Source: Chamaecyparis obtusa (Eukaryota > Streptophyta > Pinopsida > Cupressales > Cupressaceae). From it: a stretch of 64,000 nt of DNA. Within the stretch, counting starts at the first letter, position 1, and every line of letters starts with the position of its first letter. Below are positions 24,634 through 36,800 of this stretch, piece after piece. The translations under genes were made by a program, and so were the position numbers. The notes beneath the pieces are model-generated. The model ran no database searches. It was not told the DNA's origin and saw only the letters and a list, made by a program, of their open reading frames with translations. The stretch covers positions 774,501 to 838,500 of the forward strand of contig BSBK01006751.1 in assembly GCA_027943335.1 (NCBI GenBank), given 5' to 3'.

Positions 24634-27600
24634 TCAGGTGTGTAGAGGAAAACCAAGACGGTTAACCTCCTCCTTTGTTAGCCATGATGAATCTTCAACA
24701 GGCCGTCCTTTCCACTTGACAAGATATTCTTCATATGTCCTGTTCCTTGTGCTTCTGCCAACACGACTATCCAGTATATCTTCAATCTCCTTAGTGTCTG
24801 AACTAGTTGCTGGAATACTCCACTGTGCTGCTGTGATCTCATCTTCAACACCTCCTTCATGATACTCTGTCAGATCTGAAATGTTAAACACTGGTGAAAT
24901 ATTCAGCTCACTAGGCAATTCTACCTCATATGCATTTCCTGAATCATGCTTCTTCAATATCTTACATGGTCCAAACTTCTTCATTTTCAACTTGTTATAT
25001 GTACCAACTGGAAACCGCTCCTTCCGCAAATGAACCATGACTTCATCACCAACCTGAAATTCCTTATACCTCATTTTCTCATCTGCCTTAGCCTTATACT
25101 GTGCGTTCATCTTGGTAATATGCTTCCTCACCTCCCCATGGATGTTCTTCAAGTGTTCTGCAAAATCTTCAGCTTCAGCACTACTTATTTCTCCTTTATC
25201 TATCTTTCTCAATTCAGATGCATTTCTTAGACTACTTCCATATATAATCTGGAATGGTGATTTACCAGTGCTCCTGTTGACAGAATTATTGTATGCAAAT
25301 TCTGCCTGTGGTAAAATCAAATCCCATCCTGTTGGCTTATCTCCAACCAAACATCTCAGCAGATTTCCCAAACTCTTATTCACCACCTCTGTCTGTCCAT
25401 CAGTCTGTGGGTGATGTGATGAACTGAACTTCAAATCTGTCTTCAACTTCTTCCACAATGTACGCCAGAAATATCCAACAAACTTAGTGTCCCGATCTGA
25501 AACTATGGTCTTTGGCAAACCATGAAGTCTCACTACTTCTCTGAAAAATAATTCTGCTACATGAACAGCATCATTAGTCTTCTTGCAGGGAATGAAATGT
25601 GCCATCTTTGAAAATCTGTCAACCACTACAAAAATTGAATCATGTCCCCACTGAGTCCTCGGTAAACCAAGAACAAAGTCCATGCTGATATCCTCCCAAG
25701 GCTTCTCTGGTATAGGTAATGGCTGATACAACCCTGTATTCTGCTTCACTCCTTTCGCCATCTGACATACTCTGCAACTCTGTACAAACTTTTTCACATC
25801 TTGCTGCAACTGTGGCCAATAGTAATTCTCACTAACCAAACCAAGGGTTTTATCAAGACCAAAATGTCCAGCCAATCCTCCGCTATGCTTCTCCTTGATG
25901 AGATTCTCCCTCATAGAACTTCGTGGAATGCACAATTGACTCCCTCTGAATAGCATATCATCCTGGATGATGAAATCCAACCATTTTGTCCTGTCTAGAG
26001 TAACAGGTTCTGTACAAGCTTTCCAAGCTTCACCAAAATCAGGATCCTCTGGATATAAATTCTTGAGTTCCTTGAACCCAACCACTTCAATCTGCATTTC
26101 TATCAGCAATAGTTGCCTTCTGCTAAGAGCATCTGCAACCTTATTAGACTTTCCACTCCTGTGTTTCAAAACAAATGTATAACTCTGCAAAAACTCAACC
26201 CATTTCAAATGCCTTTGATTCAATTTTCCTTGATTATTCAAATATTGCAAAGCTTGATGATCAGTATACAAAACAAACTCCTTAAGAAGCAGATAATGCC
26301 TCCACTTTTTCAATGCCTGAACTATAGCATAAAATTCCTAATCATAAACATAATATTTCCTCTTGGCATCATTTAACTTCTCACTGAAATACGCAACAGG
26401 TTTACCTTCTTGACTCATAACAGCTCCTATTGCAGTACCACTAGCATCACAATCTACTTGAAACACCTTATTAAAATCTGGAAGTGCTAAAACTGGTTGT
26501 TCTGTAACTTTTTGTTTCAATAATTGAAAACTTTTTTCTGCCCCATTAGTCCACTTAAACTCTTTTCTATTCCCTCTCATTGTTTCAGTCAAGGTTCCAC
26601 AAATACTGCTAAAATTTCTGATAAACTTTCTGTAAAAGCTAGCTAGACCATGAAAAGATCTTACCTCAGTAGCATTCCTTGGAGTAGGCCATTCAAGGAT
26701 AGCCTGTACCTTTTCTGGGTCCATTTTTAGACCTTCTGCTGAAACTACAAATCCCAAATACACTAACTCTTTCTTCACAAAACTGCACTTCTTCAAATTA
26801 ATCAATAATTTCTCTTCTCTCAACTTCTCAAATACCATACGAATATGCATCATATGCTCCTCCAATGTCTTACTAAAGATCAAAATATCATCTAGATAAA
26901 AAATGACAAACTTACCCAGAAATTCTTTCAGAACCTCGTTCATGAGCCGCATGAAAGTGCTCGGTGCATTGGTTAGCCCAAAAGGCATGACTAACCACTC
27001 ATATAGTCCTTCTTTTATTTTGAAGGCAGTCTTCCATTCATCTCCTTCTCTGATCCGAATATGATGATATCCACTCTTCAGATCTATCTTTGAGAAATAC
27101 ACAGCTCCACTCAAACAGTCCATAATATCATCCATTCGTGGCAATGGAAACCTGTACTTGATTGTGATCTTGTTTATTGCTCTAGAATCTGTACACATCC
27201 TCCATTCTCCATTCTTCTTTGGTGCTAATACCGCTGGTACAGCACAGGGACTCAGACTCTCACGGATCAATCCTTTCTGTAACAACTCATGTACTTGTCT
27301 GTTCAACTCCTCACTTTCTGCAGGTGTCATTCTGTGTGCCGCCTTATTCGGAAAACTCGCTCCTGGGATCAAGTCCATCTGATGACTGATCTTCCTGACT
27401 GGTGGTAATCCATCAGGCACGTTATCGGATACAATATCCTGAAACTCATTCAACAAATCTGCAACTTCTACAGGAACATCTTCTACTTCCTCTTTACCAG
27501 CTTTTGGAATTAAAGCAAAACATACATGCTCATGCCTCATACCATCTAGGAATTTCCTTCCATCAACAAATGTTATTCTTGCATTACCACATACCTTTTC

Positions 27601-29130
27601 TTCGGTCTCCTTCAATGGCTTTAGCTTATGTCGCACTCCATCCTTTGTCAGGGAATAGGTATTCGCACGACCATCGTGTACAGCACATCTGTCAAACTGC
27701 CACGGTCTACCCAATAACATATGACATGCATCCATAGAGATGATATCACATAGTACCTCGTCTTGGTACCCACCGATCTTGAACTTCACTAGGCATTGTT
27801 CATTGACCATGACCTTGTGGTCATCCTGTACCCAGGCAATCCGATATGGATGTGGGTGTTTCTGTCTCTTGAGCTTCAACTTTGTCACCATCTCTTCTGA
27901 CACCAAATTTTCAGTGCTTCCACTATCAATAATCACATCACAACATTTACCTTCACACTTGCACCTAGTGTGAAACAGGATCCTCCTTTGCTCAGGTTCA
28001 TTCTCACCACTCAACAGGACTCTTCTGTTAATCAACGTTTCTCCTCTTTCAGCATCTTTAGAATTTGATGATCTGGCATCTTCATCTACATGTGCAACTC
28101 TGGCCTGGCCTTCATTTCTCCTGTCTGTCCTGCCTTGGCACTGAGGACATTCAAATGCCCTATGACCTTCTTCTCCACAGTGAAAACATGTTCCACGGAA
28201 GCCACCTCTTCCAGATCCTTGTCCTCTTCCTCTTCCTCTCTGATCTCTATTATTCTGATCCTGGAAGCGATTGGAATTATTTCCTCGCTGATTCTGTCTG
28301 CTACTGGCCTCATCCTTCTTTTTCAGATCTTCATTTCGGCCACCATATGATCGTCCACCGCGACCTCTTCCGTTTTGTCTGCTCTCAAACTTCTTGTTCA
28401 GCTTTTCCTCTACTTTTAGGACAAACTGGTATGCCTCTTCAATACTGCTCATTCGAACCAGATTCAGCTCCTCCTGTATGCTTGGCCTTAACCCATTAAG
28501 GTATCGGGCAACTTTCTCCTTATCAGCTTCTGCATGGCCTGTTCTGATGAGAAGTCGATAGAACTCCTCTGTATACTCCTGGACAGATCTTCCTGCTTGC
28601 TTCAAACTCTGCATTTTCTTCAGTAGGTCAAGCTCATAATCAACAGGAATGAACTGTCGCTTCAATTTATCCAGCATCCGATCCCATCTCGTGATTTTCT
28701 CCTTTCCCCTTCTATTTCGCTCCAATTGAATCTCTTGCCACCATATCTTCGCATGACCTTTCAATCTGGCCTTCGCAAATTTGACCCTATCAGGATCTTC
28801 GACATCTTCATACTCAAAATATTCCTCACATTCATTGATCCAGTCGATCAATTCCTCTGGGTTAAGATTTCCAGAAAATGTAGGAACCTCAATCTTAGGT
28901 CTTTTCCCAATCTTGGAAATCGCCCGAAAAAGTCTTTCTTCCTCCTGGTTCACAATTTCAACTTCTCCTCCTTGATATTCTTCTTCGGCTTCATCCTCAC
29001 TTTCATCTCTGACATTAAGATTCATTCCTCTACGAATCTCTTCTTGCAATGCTCGCACTTGTCTCTGCAACTCTCTAACCTCAGGTGTCACAACACCAGG
29101 TCTTCCGCCACGTTCTCTTCGTGGAGGCAT
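24634..29130 (-). pseudogene. Chromovirus Gag-Pol, copy 3 (one nonsense codon)
   Basis: It again has 4497 coding bases from ATG (MPPRR) at 29130 to TGA at 24634, with a single stop: TAG at 26338-26340 in the RNase H region, where copies 1 and 2 have CAG (YDQEF). Gag, CCHC knuckle, protease (DSGSTE), and reverse transcriptase with YLDD lie upstream of the stop; integrase and chromodomain lie downstream in the same frame. Private replacements at usually conserved places include SGYHQ to SGYHH in reverse transcriptase, IVYLDD to IFYLDD beside the catalytic motif, and GRDK to GLDK next to the integrase finger. The HHCC histidine lost in copy 1 is kept here. It is probably inactive, though only lightly decayed. 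Confidence 0.93.
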
Positions 29131-29218
29131 TTTCGCGATGCGCGCTGAAACCCTAACCACGGTCCTGGTGCAAACTGCCTCACAGTCGGCGATCTGTTTA
29201 TACACTCAAGAAAACCTT

Positions 29219-29230
29219 GCTCTGATACCA
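29219..29230 (-). promoter_or_regulatory. Primer-binding site, initiator tRNA-Met type (copy 3)
   Basis: TGGTATCAGAGC on the minus strand, two bases inside LTR 4. It marks the true 5' end of the whole array. Confidence 0.92.
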
Positions 29231-29232
29231 CT

Positions 29233-30099
29233 TGATGAAGGGTGCTCCCCTTAATACCACAAACACATAACAGAAATAGAGAAACAACAACAATAATATG
29301 CAAGAACAGAAAATTGGCTTCTTATTATCTCCACAAATGTGGAATTACAAACTTCCAGAATTACAATATGCAAAGCCACATGGGCATTACTTACAATATT
29401 CTGTAGGACAAAGCCTCAAATCAATACCCAGATCTACTACCCAGAACTATTCTGAACTGCCTAAGACAATAATACAGCCTTCCTTATATAGGCAATTTTT
29501 CACCGCCTGGGAAGGTTCTAGAATTTTTTTTTTTTGGCCAATAAGGCCGACCAAACTTAGAATTATTTTATTTTACATTTTATTACATCATAGTCGGCTC
29601 AAGATAACCCTTGAAACCCGAACAGAAATTTTGAAGAAAATTATTTTTCGCCATTTCAGGTGACCCAACTTCCGAAGACCGTAAGTCATCACCAGTTGAC
29701 CCGATCGGCTATTATAACCCCATTTCGGAAACGCCACGAAGCGCTCTACAGGCTTGAGCGGCGCAAGCGCCTGTCACCCCAATTCTCGACCTCATCCGGG
29801 GCCTCTAAAGCCTTCAAAACTGAGTTCAAAGTTTCTGTACCCTGCTGCCAATACTGAAAATCTTCAATATCTTCCAATATACACTTGATCTGGCAATGAA
29901 ACTTTACTGGCAGACTTATATGACCAAAATGAACCTCCAAGAAGGAAATTAGGTCATTCTGAGCACATACGAAAATTACCAAAAATAGTAACTTTCCATA
30001 AATAGCAGCTCTGCACAAAATAACCCTTATTGAAAATAAAAACATAAATATTTTTGGGTGATGCAAGATTGCTCTTACACCCAGGATGCTCCTGCATCA
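29233..30099 (-). repeat. LTR 4 (the outer 5' LTR), 867 bp
   Basis: It begins TGATGAAGGGTG and ends CTGCATCA; minus-strand TATA box at 29482-29491. It is the outermost 5' LTR and would drive transcription leftward through the array. Confidence 0.95.
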
Positions 30100-30104
30100 C
30101 CATT
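30100..30104. repeat. Target-site duplication (right), CCATT
   Basis: It matches 12717-12721 exactly and directly abuts LTR 4. Confidence 0.9.
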
Positions 30105-30439
30105 GAAATTGATTCCTCTAATATATTTTTATCTTGCTAATCCTTTATGGATTAGATATCCACCAAACAGACCCTCAAAATTTATCCTCCTTTTGTAGAA
30201 GTCCATCCTCAGCTCTATGAGAAGATTTTTTTCATTAATTCACTGGAATGTTCTATCAAATGTGCATGACAACATGAACAATTATGTATTGATTTTATAT
30301 ACTCTAACATTGTCTGTGATTTTCAATTCACCCCTTTGTGACATCAGGGGATGGAGAAAATATGCTTTGAAATAGATTCTTTGCACTGATTGATTCTATT
30401 AGTCCATTTATAGAAGTAGACAATCCAAAAAAGATTTCA
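30105..30439. other. Flank of the array, nothing recognised
   Basis: AT-rich sequence without coding signal, between the right target duplication and the TMEM131-like remnant. Confidence 0.4.
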
Positions 30440-31560
30440 GAGATACTAGTTGTTTATACATGATTCTATCCTTCAGTATCATAATTGTAAACCAGATCTT
30501 CACATGGCAACGCAACTTGTGGCCATTTTGTATTATTTGTGATAACAAGTAATCTACAATATGAACACGGGATAGAGTGATGAAACTTATTATCTTTATA
30601 AGAATTAGTAAGATTTTTATCATAAGAAGTGCTCCATTTTTAGAACACTCACACATGTCTACCATTTTTATCACTTCTAGCCCATCATTTTTCATTGAAA
30701 GAGCTACTCTTACCATTTTCTCTCTCTCACTTAGCATCTCATTTATATCCTTACGCATTGGGTAGTGACACTGGTTATGATGTGCATGCCTAATGATTAC
30801 ATCTTCAAGAGGCACTATCATAGTGTCTCTTGTATCTTGAAAGGAATTATTAAGCAATACACATAAATCACCTGAAACTTTTCCTTCTATATGTGTGGAT
30901 ATGTCAATTTCCATGATTGTAGTGCTAAGATAGGGAGTTATTTCCCACCCTCTATTTAGTCTTATTCCAAACAATGAAGTGTATAACATCTTTCCCAAAC
31001 TTAAACAAGGCATTTTCATTAAATTTAAAGCTATGACCTTTGGTTGTATGAAAAACATATGTCTTGCAGGCAGCACCAGTTGGTTGTATTGAACTTACTT
31101 CGAGACTTGATATCCATGTAGAAACTTCCTCAACAAGGAAAAATCCACCAAAAGGATTATAGAATATTATATTGTCATGCAATAAAGATCATGATAAAGC
31201 ACTTAGCCTAGTAAAAGGCTCAATTCTATAAGGAAACCCTACACCTCCTTTCACATGAATCACAAACCCACCTACGCTAGTTTGAAAAATAAGATGACCT
31301 ATAGCCAAACCTAGCATCCTTGGTAAGAAAATAAAAGAAATGGAAACCATATCCCTAGGAGCTACTATGGTCTCCTCAAATCCATGTGCATAGAAATGTG
31401 TATTTATGCTGAATGATTTGAAGATGTGCAAAGCGTTGTCATTGCACAAATTTAACATTGCCATGTATAGGAATGAAGGAGAAAATAAAGGCTGAGGCTC
31501 CCATTCCATCAATGATGGTTTGATTGAGACATTGGGAGATGATAATTTTCCAAAGGGTCC
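30440..31560 (-). pseudogene. Plant TMEM131-like protein fragment
   Basis: The minus strand carries, in shifting frames, the pattern of the N-terminal beta-sandwich repeats of plant TMEM131-like proteins: SPNVSIKPSLMEWE, LNLCNDNALHIFKSF, ETIVAPRDMVSISFIFLPRM and HLIFQTSVGGFVIHVKG (31555-31195); then IIFYNPFGGFFLVEEVSTWI (31175-31110); then RGWEITPYLSTTIMEID and DTRDTMIVPLE (about 30960-30815), VALSMKNDGLEVIKM, and finally CRLLVITNNTKWPQVALPC (about 30550-30490). TMEM131 proteins are secretory-pathway membrane proteins linked in animals to cargo secretion. At least three frame changes and several stops are present, and the signal peptide and transmembrane end are missing, so it is dead. No introns are apparent over 1.1 kb. 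The family call is by pattern memory. Confidence 0.75.
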
Positions 31561-33134
31561 AGATTAAGTTTTCTCTAGATACTCCTTAACAGACATCTTT
31601 TTATTTGACTTATTTGACTTATTTGATGGCAAAGGGAAACATGAAATTGTAGTCCTATCATACATTAATTTAAAATTTATACCTTTTGTAATGTGATCCT
31701 GTCCCATAATCTCTATTAATCACTCTCTATCGATACTGTTTGCACAGAGATTATGGGCTACTGCAGATATTCTTTCCTCTCACATAAAACTTCTAAATAT
31801 CTTTATTGTCTTCTAATCTTCCACTAACAAAAGGTTCAAATGAATCTAACACAGGACTAGCCCTTTCATTAGTATGATCCCCACATGAATTAAAATCCTT
31901 TTAATCCTGCATTTTACTTTTCCTTGAGAAAAGACCTTTTACAAGACAAGGCATGCAAAATAACACCAAGAATAAAGTCCACGAAAGTAGGACTAATGCA
32001 AGATGGGAGCCCATGGGAGCACAAGCTACCTGCATTCTATTAATGGTTGTCTTATTTTATATTTAGTCGCTACTGTGTTAGAATCACCCTTAATTTCTGC
32101 CCTTGTGAACCACTATCATACATATAACTTGTGTGGTCAAAGTTTTATTTGTACGCCTTTAGCTTGGGTGCTTATAGGGAAGTTGGCCTCAAATGAGTTT
32201 ATTAGCATGTTAACAAAACATAAATAATTCTTGCTTGGTAGCGATATAATAGAATGCTAAAACATGCATGATCATAATGATTTAAAATTTATATATATGT
32301 ATATAAATTCAACTTGGTAAATGAGAAGTAAGTTAGGCACCGTTTGATAGAATAATTTAATCATAAGAAAATAAGAGATGAGCTTGTTTTTCACAAGCGC
32401 CCTTTTATCCTCAGTTTTGCATGGCATGAGAATCAATGTAAAAATCATGAAAACCAAGACAAAATCACAGGAAAATCATGTTGAAAATTGTTGAAAAACC
32501 TTGCCAAAAATTGCATAGAAAAACCCTTCGAAAAATTATGGTTTTAAACCCTCCAATAAATTGGGTTTAAGCTTACAAATGAGTGGAATCAATAATTTCT
32601 CTATTTCAAAATTTATTATGATTTCATCAATGTATTCCCAATTTGTTCTTCTATTATGATACTACCCTCTTTTTTGAGACGATCTCTCTTCTAGGATGGG
32701 GTCAAGGAGTGGAGCCCTTGTCGCCAAACCCAAATAAGATCTTCAAAACCCCAAATCAGCACACAAGATTCACCACTTAGTGCTCAAGATTATCATTATT
32801 GATTACTATAACAAAGGTTGATAATTTTCAGACTTGAATCTTAATTATCAATATTCTTTATGCCCTACTGTAGATCCTTATGTAAGAGAATATGAGATTC
32901 AGTTTATTTTCTTGTGCATTGCATTTTGAATGTTTAAATACTTCCTGAAAAATCAATAAAATATCATACGGTCTACTTTGTCTAGTACATTTCAACAAGT
33001 GCAGTAAATAAAGTGTTATGCATAATAAAAAGGTTGTAACTTGTGGCGTGGATAGAAGTATTCAAGCTTCAGAGGTCTGAGTACAATACTTGAACCATTG
33101 AATTGAACCTGTGTGCACTTCTTGAAAGCTTCAA
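31561..33134. other. Non-coding, nothing recognised
   Basis: About 1.6 kb with only short frames. The 74-codon frame at 32003-32227 has no family motif that I recognise. Confidence 0.4.
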
Positions 33135-34115
33135 CTAGAATAAAATTCCACCACTTGAAATGTTTGAAGCTTGATTGAATGGTCGGCTAGTAGCAGGTGA
33201 ATGTGTTAGCACCCAATCATCAACTGCAGCAAGATCAATGGTATTCTCCTCAATATGTTTTAAGTTGGAATTGAATGCTTCTTCCATACTGGGTCTAAAC
33301 AACTTTAGGAAAACTAAGCATAGAGTGCAATGCCCTGAGCTTCTAGAAAAGAGAAATGACCTAAGGTTATCTAAACATATTCTACAGTAGCTCGAAGCCC
33401 TCCAACAACCACTAAAGAAGCAAGTGCACACCTCTTCACAAGGAGTGCAAGTTACTTAGTTTGTTTGCTAGCACACATTACAAGCTTTGACACATATGTT
33501 GATTCCTCCCAAAAAATAACTAAAGAATGACTTGCAGCTTGTGCGATAGCAGAAAAAACAAGTTGTAAAAGGGCTGCAGTATATGCACCACTATAAGAAA
33601 TGTTGGATGGTCTTAAACTTTGCATATTATAGAGAATTCGTTGGTAATGAGTGTTAAGAAATAATGTGTGTGCACAAGGACTGTCACCAAGTATTTTGAG
33701 TGTAGATATTGCAACACGAAGCTCAGCACCACCAGTGGATGGTTGGAGAGAAGCATCAACAAGCTGATGCCTATAATCAGATAGAATTTCCAATAAAGTG
33801 AGTGTAGTTGGAATCAAACTCCCCTTCTATTGCACATCTGCAGCTACATGCTGACCTTCATCTAGGGCAGCCAAAGCTTCATCCACTCTTTGTTCTGCTA
33901 AAAGAACATCCAGAACATCAGGAAGTTCCAAGGACCATTTCTCTAATTTTGAAATCTCATAATCTTCTGAGGTAGGATTCCTGAATTGAGGAAATCCCAG
34001 AACTATTTGATAATGAATCTAGAACACCCTTTGTGAGTCCATGATTTAAGGCAGCCTGAGTAGAAAGTAAATTTCTAATTCAAAGCAAATCACCCTCCAG
34101 GTCTGATATCTCTTT
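33135..34115 (-). pseudogene. EXO84: EXO84 exocyst subunit fragment
   Basis: Right to left on the minus strand: EISDLEGDLL and NLLSTQAALNHGLTKGV (34105-34025), EKWSLELPDVLDVLLAEQRVDEA and LAALDEGQHVAAD (33945-33840), a TAG near 33829, IPTTLTLLEILSDYRHQLVD, STGGAELRVAISTLKILGD, QRILYNMQSLRPSN, GAYTAALLQLVFSAIAQAAS (33817-33520), then after a break GHCTLCLVFLKLFRPSMEEA, SNLKHIEENTIDLAAVDDWV (about 33345-33185). This order matches the middle of plant EXO84, the vesicle-tethering exocyst component that binds the plasma membrane fusion site. The N-terminus and the C-terminal domain are missing, there are several stops and a frame change near 33450, so it is a pseudogene. No close neighbour explains its presence. 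Confidence 0.9.
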
Positions 34116-35197
34116 CGAAGTGTTGCAATAACCAATTGTTAATCCAAGAAACTATGTAATTTTTAATTAATAGCACTGCATAGTATAGAATTGCCATTGA
34201 TAACTACATGTTTAAAAGTAGAAACATGATCTTCAGTGAAAGAAACAACACTGTATGATTATTTAAAATTGAAATATGAAGATCAAATTAATGTGTTTCT
34301 GGAAAAGGCCCAGCAGCTAAAGAATCAGTGTTCTGTGCTTCAGATATAAGAAAATGGAGGGATTATCCAAATTCAAATCCCCTTCATCATATCTTATATT
34401 CTTAAAATCCTAAGAAAAAATAGGTTAATAATTCACTAATATACCAACAATAATTTATTTTTAATTTGTCTCAAATATAAAAGAACTTTCAAAAAACCCA
34501 CTAGTAGCACAACCGATACCCTTTCTATTGTAAGATCATATTCCTTGAAACATGCAAACATTTGGCAGTTATGTATCGAACACATAATGTGTTGCAATTA
34601 TCCCTACTTTTTAATTTATAACATAACAAGAAAATACAATCATACCATGATATCATCCTTTTTCATAAATCAAAGTGATTAGAAACAATACACAAAATGT
34701 ATCTATGCAGAATGCATTGCTCACATGACCATACGAACTGTGCATTTTGGACTTCAAAAACTTATTAGATATTAGAAAAATTCCTTCCTCTATTTCCACT
34801 TGCACAAGAATGCATCAAAAAATACCAATACCTCCAAAGTGCCGTACAAGATACATAGGTACACTTTTCCCATAAGTTGAGTTTGTTGATTGCCCATAAG
34901 TTGAGTTTGTAGAGATTAAAAAAGACAGAAATTGCTTCTACCAACTGAGAATTGATTTTAACAAATAGAGGAATCCTTATTCATTTTAATTGATTAAAAA
35001 TACTTCAAGGCTAGGGATCAACTAAATAGAGAGAAAATATATTATGATCGTCTTAATAAGAAGTATTAAACCATCCACTTAGTAAGACATCTTTGAAAAA
35101 GAGAATAAGTTCTAAAAGATAAGTAAACTATTAAAATCTCATACAAAATCTATATTTACAACACCTGGTTTTCATTGACGTTGGAGCTATAATGGCT
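34116..35197. other. Non-coding, nothing recognised
   Basis: About 1.1 kb of AT-rich sequence. CCATAAGTTGAGTTTGTTGATT and a near copy stand side by side at about 34871-34915. No coding signal is visible; introns of the EXO84 pseudogene may be included. Confidence 0.4.
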
Positions 35198-35636
35198 TGT
35201 ATATAAGCTGAGAGAGATGATTGTGAGCACTAACACATTTTCTTTCAAGCTCTTGCAATTGTCTTTCCTTTTCAGCTTCCTTTTATTTTGTGAGCTTCTC
35301 TTCTATTGTAGAAGATTAACTTTTCAGATAATTTATTAACACATTACATTTATGAATGCTTGCAGTGGTCGATGGATCTACTGTACAATCCAAAATAGCA
35401 CTTTGCAGTGCAACAATGATTTCTTATATTATCTTATCTTTCTTCTGTAAATTATCAAATAAATCATTCTTTACAGATGCTTGAATTGCCTCACCAGTCT
35501 GAAACTTGTTTATCGGATCGGCTTCATCGAAGTCAATTATAAACTTAAATAAAGTAACTAGCTGGAAAGAAAGAGGTGAAGTGAGAAAACACTTCAATTG
35601 AAAAAAAAAATCAGAAATGTAATCAACAGATGACAA
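35198..35636 (-). pseudogene. Unidentified coiled-coil coding remnant
   Basis: One minus-strand frame stays protein-like for about 145 codons if three TAA codons are ignored: FIIDFDEADPINKFQTGEAI, ASVKNDLFDNLQKKDKII, stop, EIIVALQSAILDCTVDPST, then CNVLINYLKS, stop, SSTIEEKLTK, stop, KEAEKERQLQELERKCVSAH. The last part has strong coiled-coil character. There is no frameshift, which suggests an exon damaged by point changes; all three stops are TAA, compatible with former CAA or GAA. I do not recognise the family. It could be a host structural protein exon. The first 25 residues (FFFQLKCFLTSP) may be intron. Confidence 0.4.
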
Positions 35637-36800
35637 AGAGCCTGGAAAAGCAACATGGAAGCCTCCTAGGCTGGGATGCTATTGTTCAGTCTATGTGCTC
35701 TAGTCAAAGTTTAAACAATAGAAAATCCAAGTTAATCTCTAGAATCCATTCTGGTTTGCACACATGAAGACAGGCACACAGAATAATGTACTAGGTATAA
35801 TTATAAATTTACAACAATAAAGAAATCGACTTAAACAAGCAGTGTAGGATGTAAAGAAAGAAGAAGAAGAGTAACCTTCATGAGTTTTTAAGACACAAAT
35901 ACCTATTTTGAGATAGGAAGAAAGGTTGGGACTATTTAGGAGCTTTCCTTCATGTCAATCCTTTTGTTTGGTATTCGACCTCCATCGGCAATCAATGAAT
36001 TAATGAAAAATTGGAGATAGTATTTGCAATTAAGCATAAGTGCATCTAAAACTTTAGAATAAAATAAATCTCTTAAGTGTTCTTACTTGGTATACAGGGA
36101 GAAACACCCTAGTCTGCATATGTTTGAACAGTAGGAGGTGATGGTCATCAAAGACTTTTCCAATAACTAGAAGGAAATGAATGATAAATGGAAAGAGAAA
36201 GAGAAAAAAAACTGTGTAATGGAGGTGTTTGCCAATGTGAAGAAGAGACGAACATTACTTCACTAACAAGAAGTGATGGAGAAGAAGCAGTTGTATATAA
36301 GGAAATTAACCAAATAAAAATGAAATACTCAGCAGGATATTTGAAATATTTTACCAATATGAGGGAGATCAAGCATTCAAGGATGTCAACAAGAGTGTAG
36401 AAACTTCTACACAAGAAATTTAAGCAATGCAGGAATAGCTAGCAGATTAGCCAATAGGAGAGTTGCATATGGATTCCATTAATTCAAAAATTCCTTCTTC
36501 ATGAGGCTTGTCAAAGGTGAAGGACTACATTCTAAAACATAAACATTTTTTTCAATGTATGGGTGTTGCAATAAGGCGGTTGGGTGGCAACCCAATATCC
36601 TAAATTTGAGAACTTGGGACACTATCATGCAGTGTAGATATCTATGTGTTGTGTTTTCATCATAGATAAAATGCACAAAATTAAGATTGACATCTTGAGA
36701 TCAACAAGAAGTAGACAACTCAAGATTAGCAAGAAGTAGTAGAATCTAATATACAAATTGGCAAATTGGTTAAGGAGAAGATTGGGTCTATTTTCTTAGT
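35637..36800. other. Non-coding, nothing recognised
   Basis: There are short frames on both strands (36148-36414, 36188-36400, 36479-36676), but none has a motif or a partner, and the first two are antisense to each other. Confidence 0.4.

Larger units (their letters stand above)
12722..30099 (-). mobile_element. Tandem Ty3/gypsy chromovirus array: 4 LTRs, 3 internal regions
   Basis: The order is LTR1 (12722-13588), internal 1, LTR2 (18226-19092), internal 2, LTR3 (23730-24595), internal 3, LTR4 (29233-30099). All units are transcribed right to left. Neighbouring units share an LTR, and each internal region is exactly 4637 bp. The outer ends carry TG...CA termini (TGATG/CATCA) and a single matching 5-bp target duplication. 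Pol order is protease, reverse transcriptase, RNase H, integrase, with a C-terminal chromodomain, so the element is a chromovirus; the integrase style suggests the Galadriel/CRM side of the group, which I hold loosely. The simplest origin is one insertion followed by unequal exchange between LTRs. The three internal copies carry private substitutions, so this is not one copy reported three times. Confidence 0.95.
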
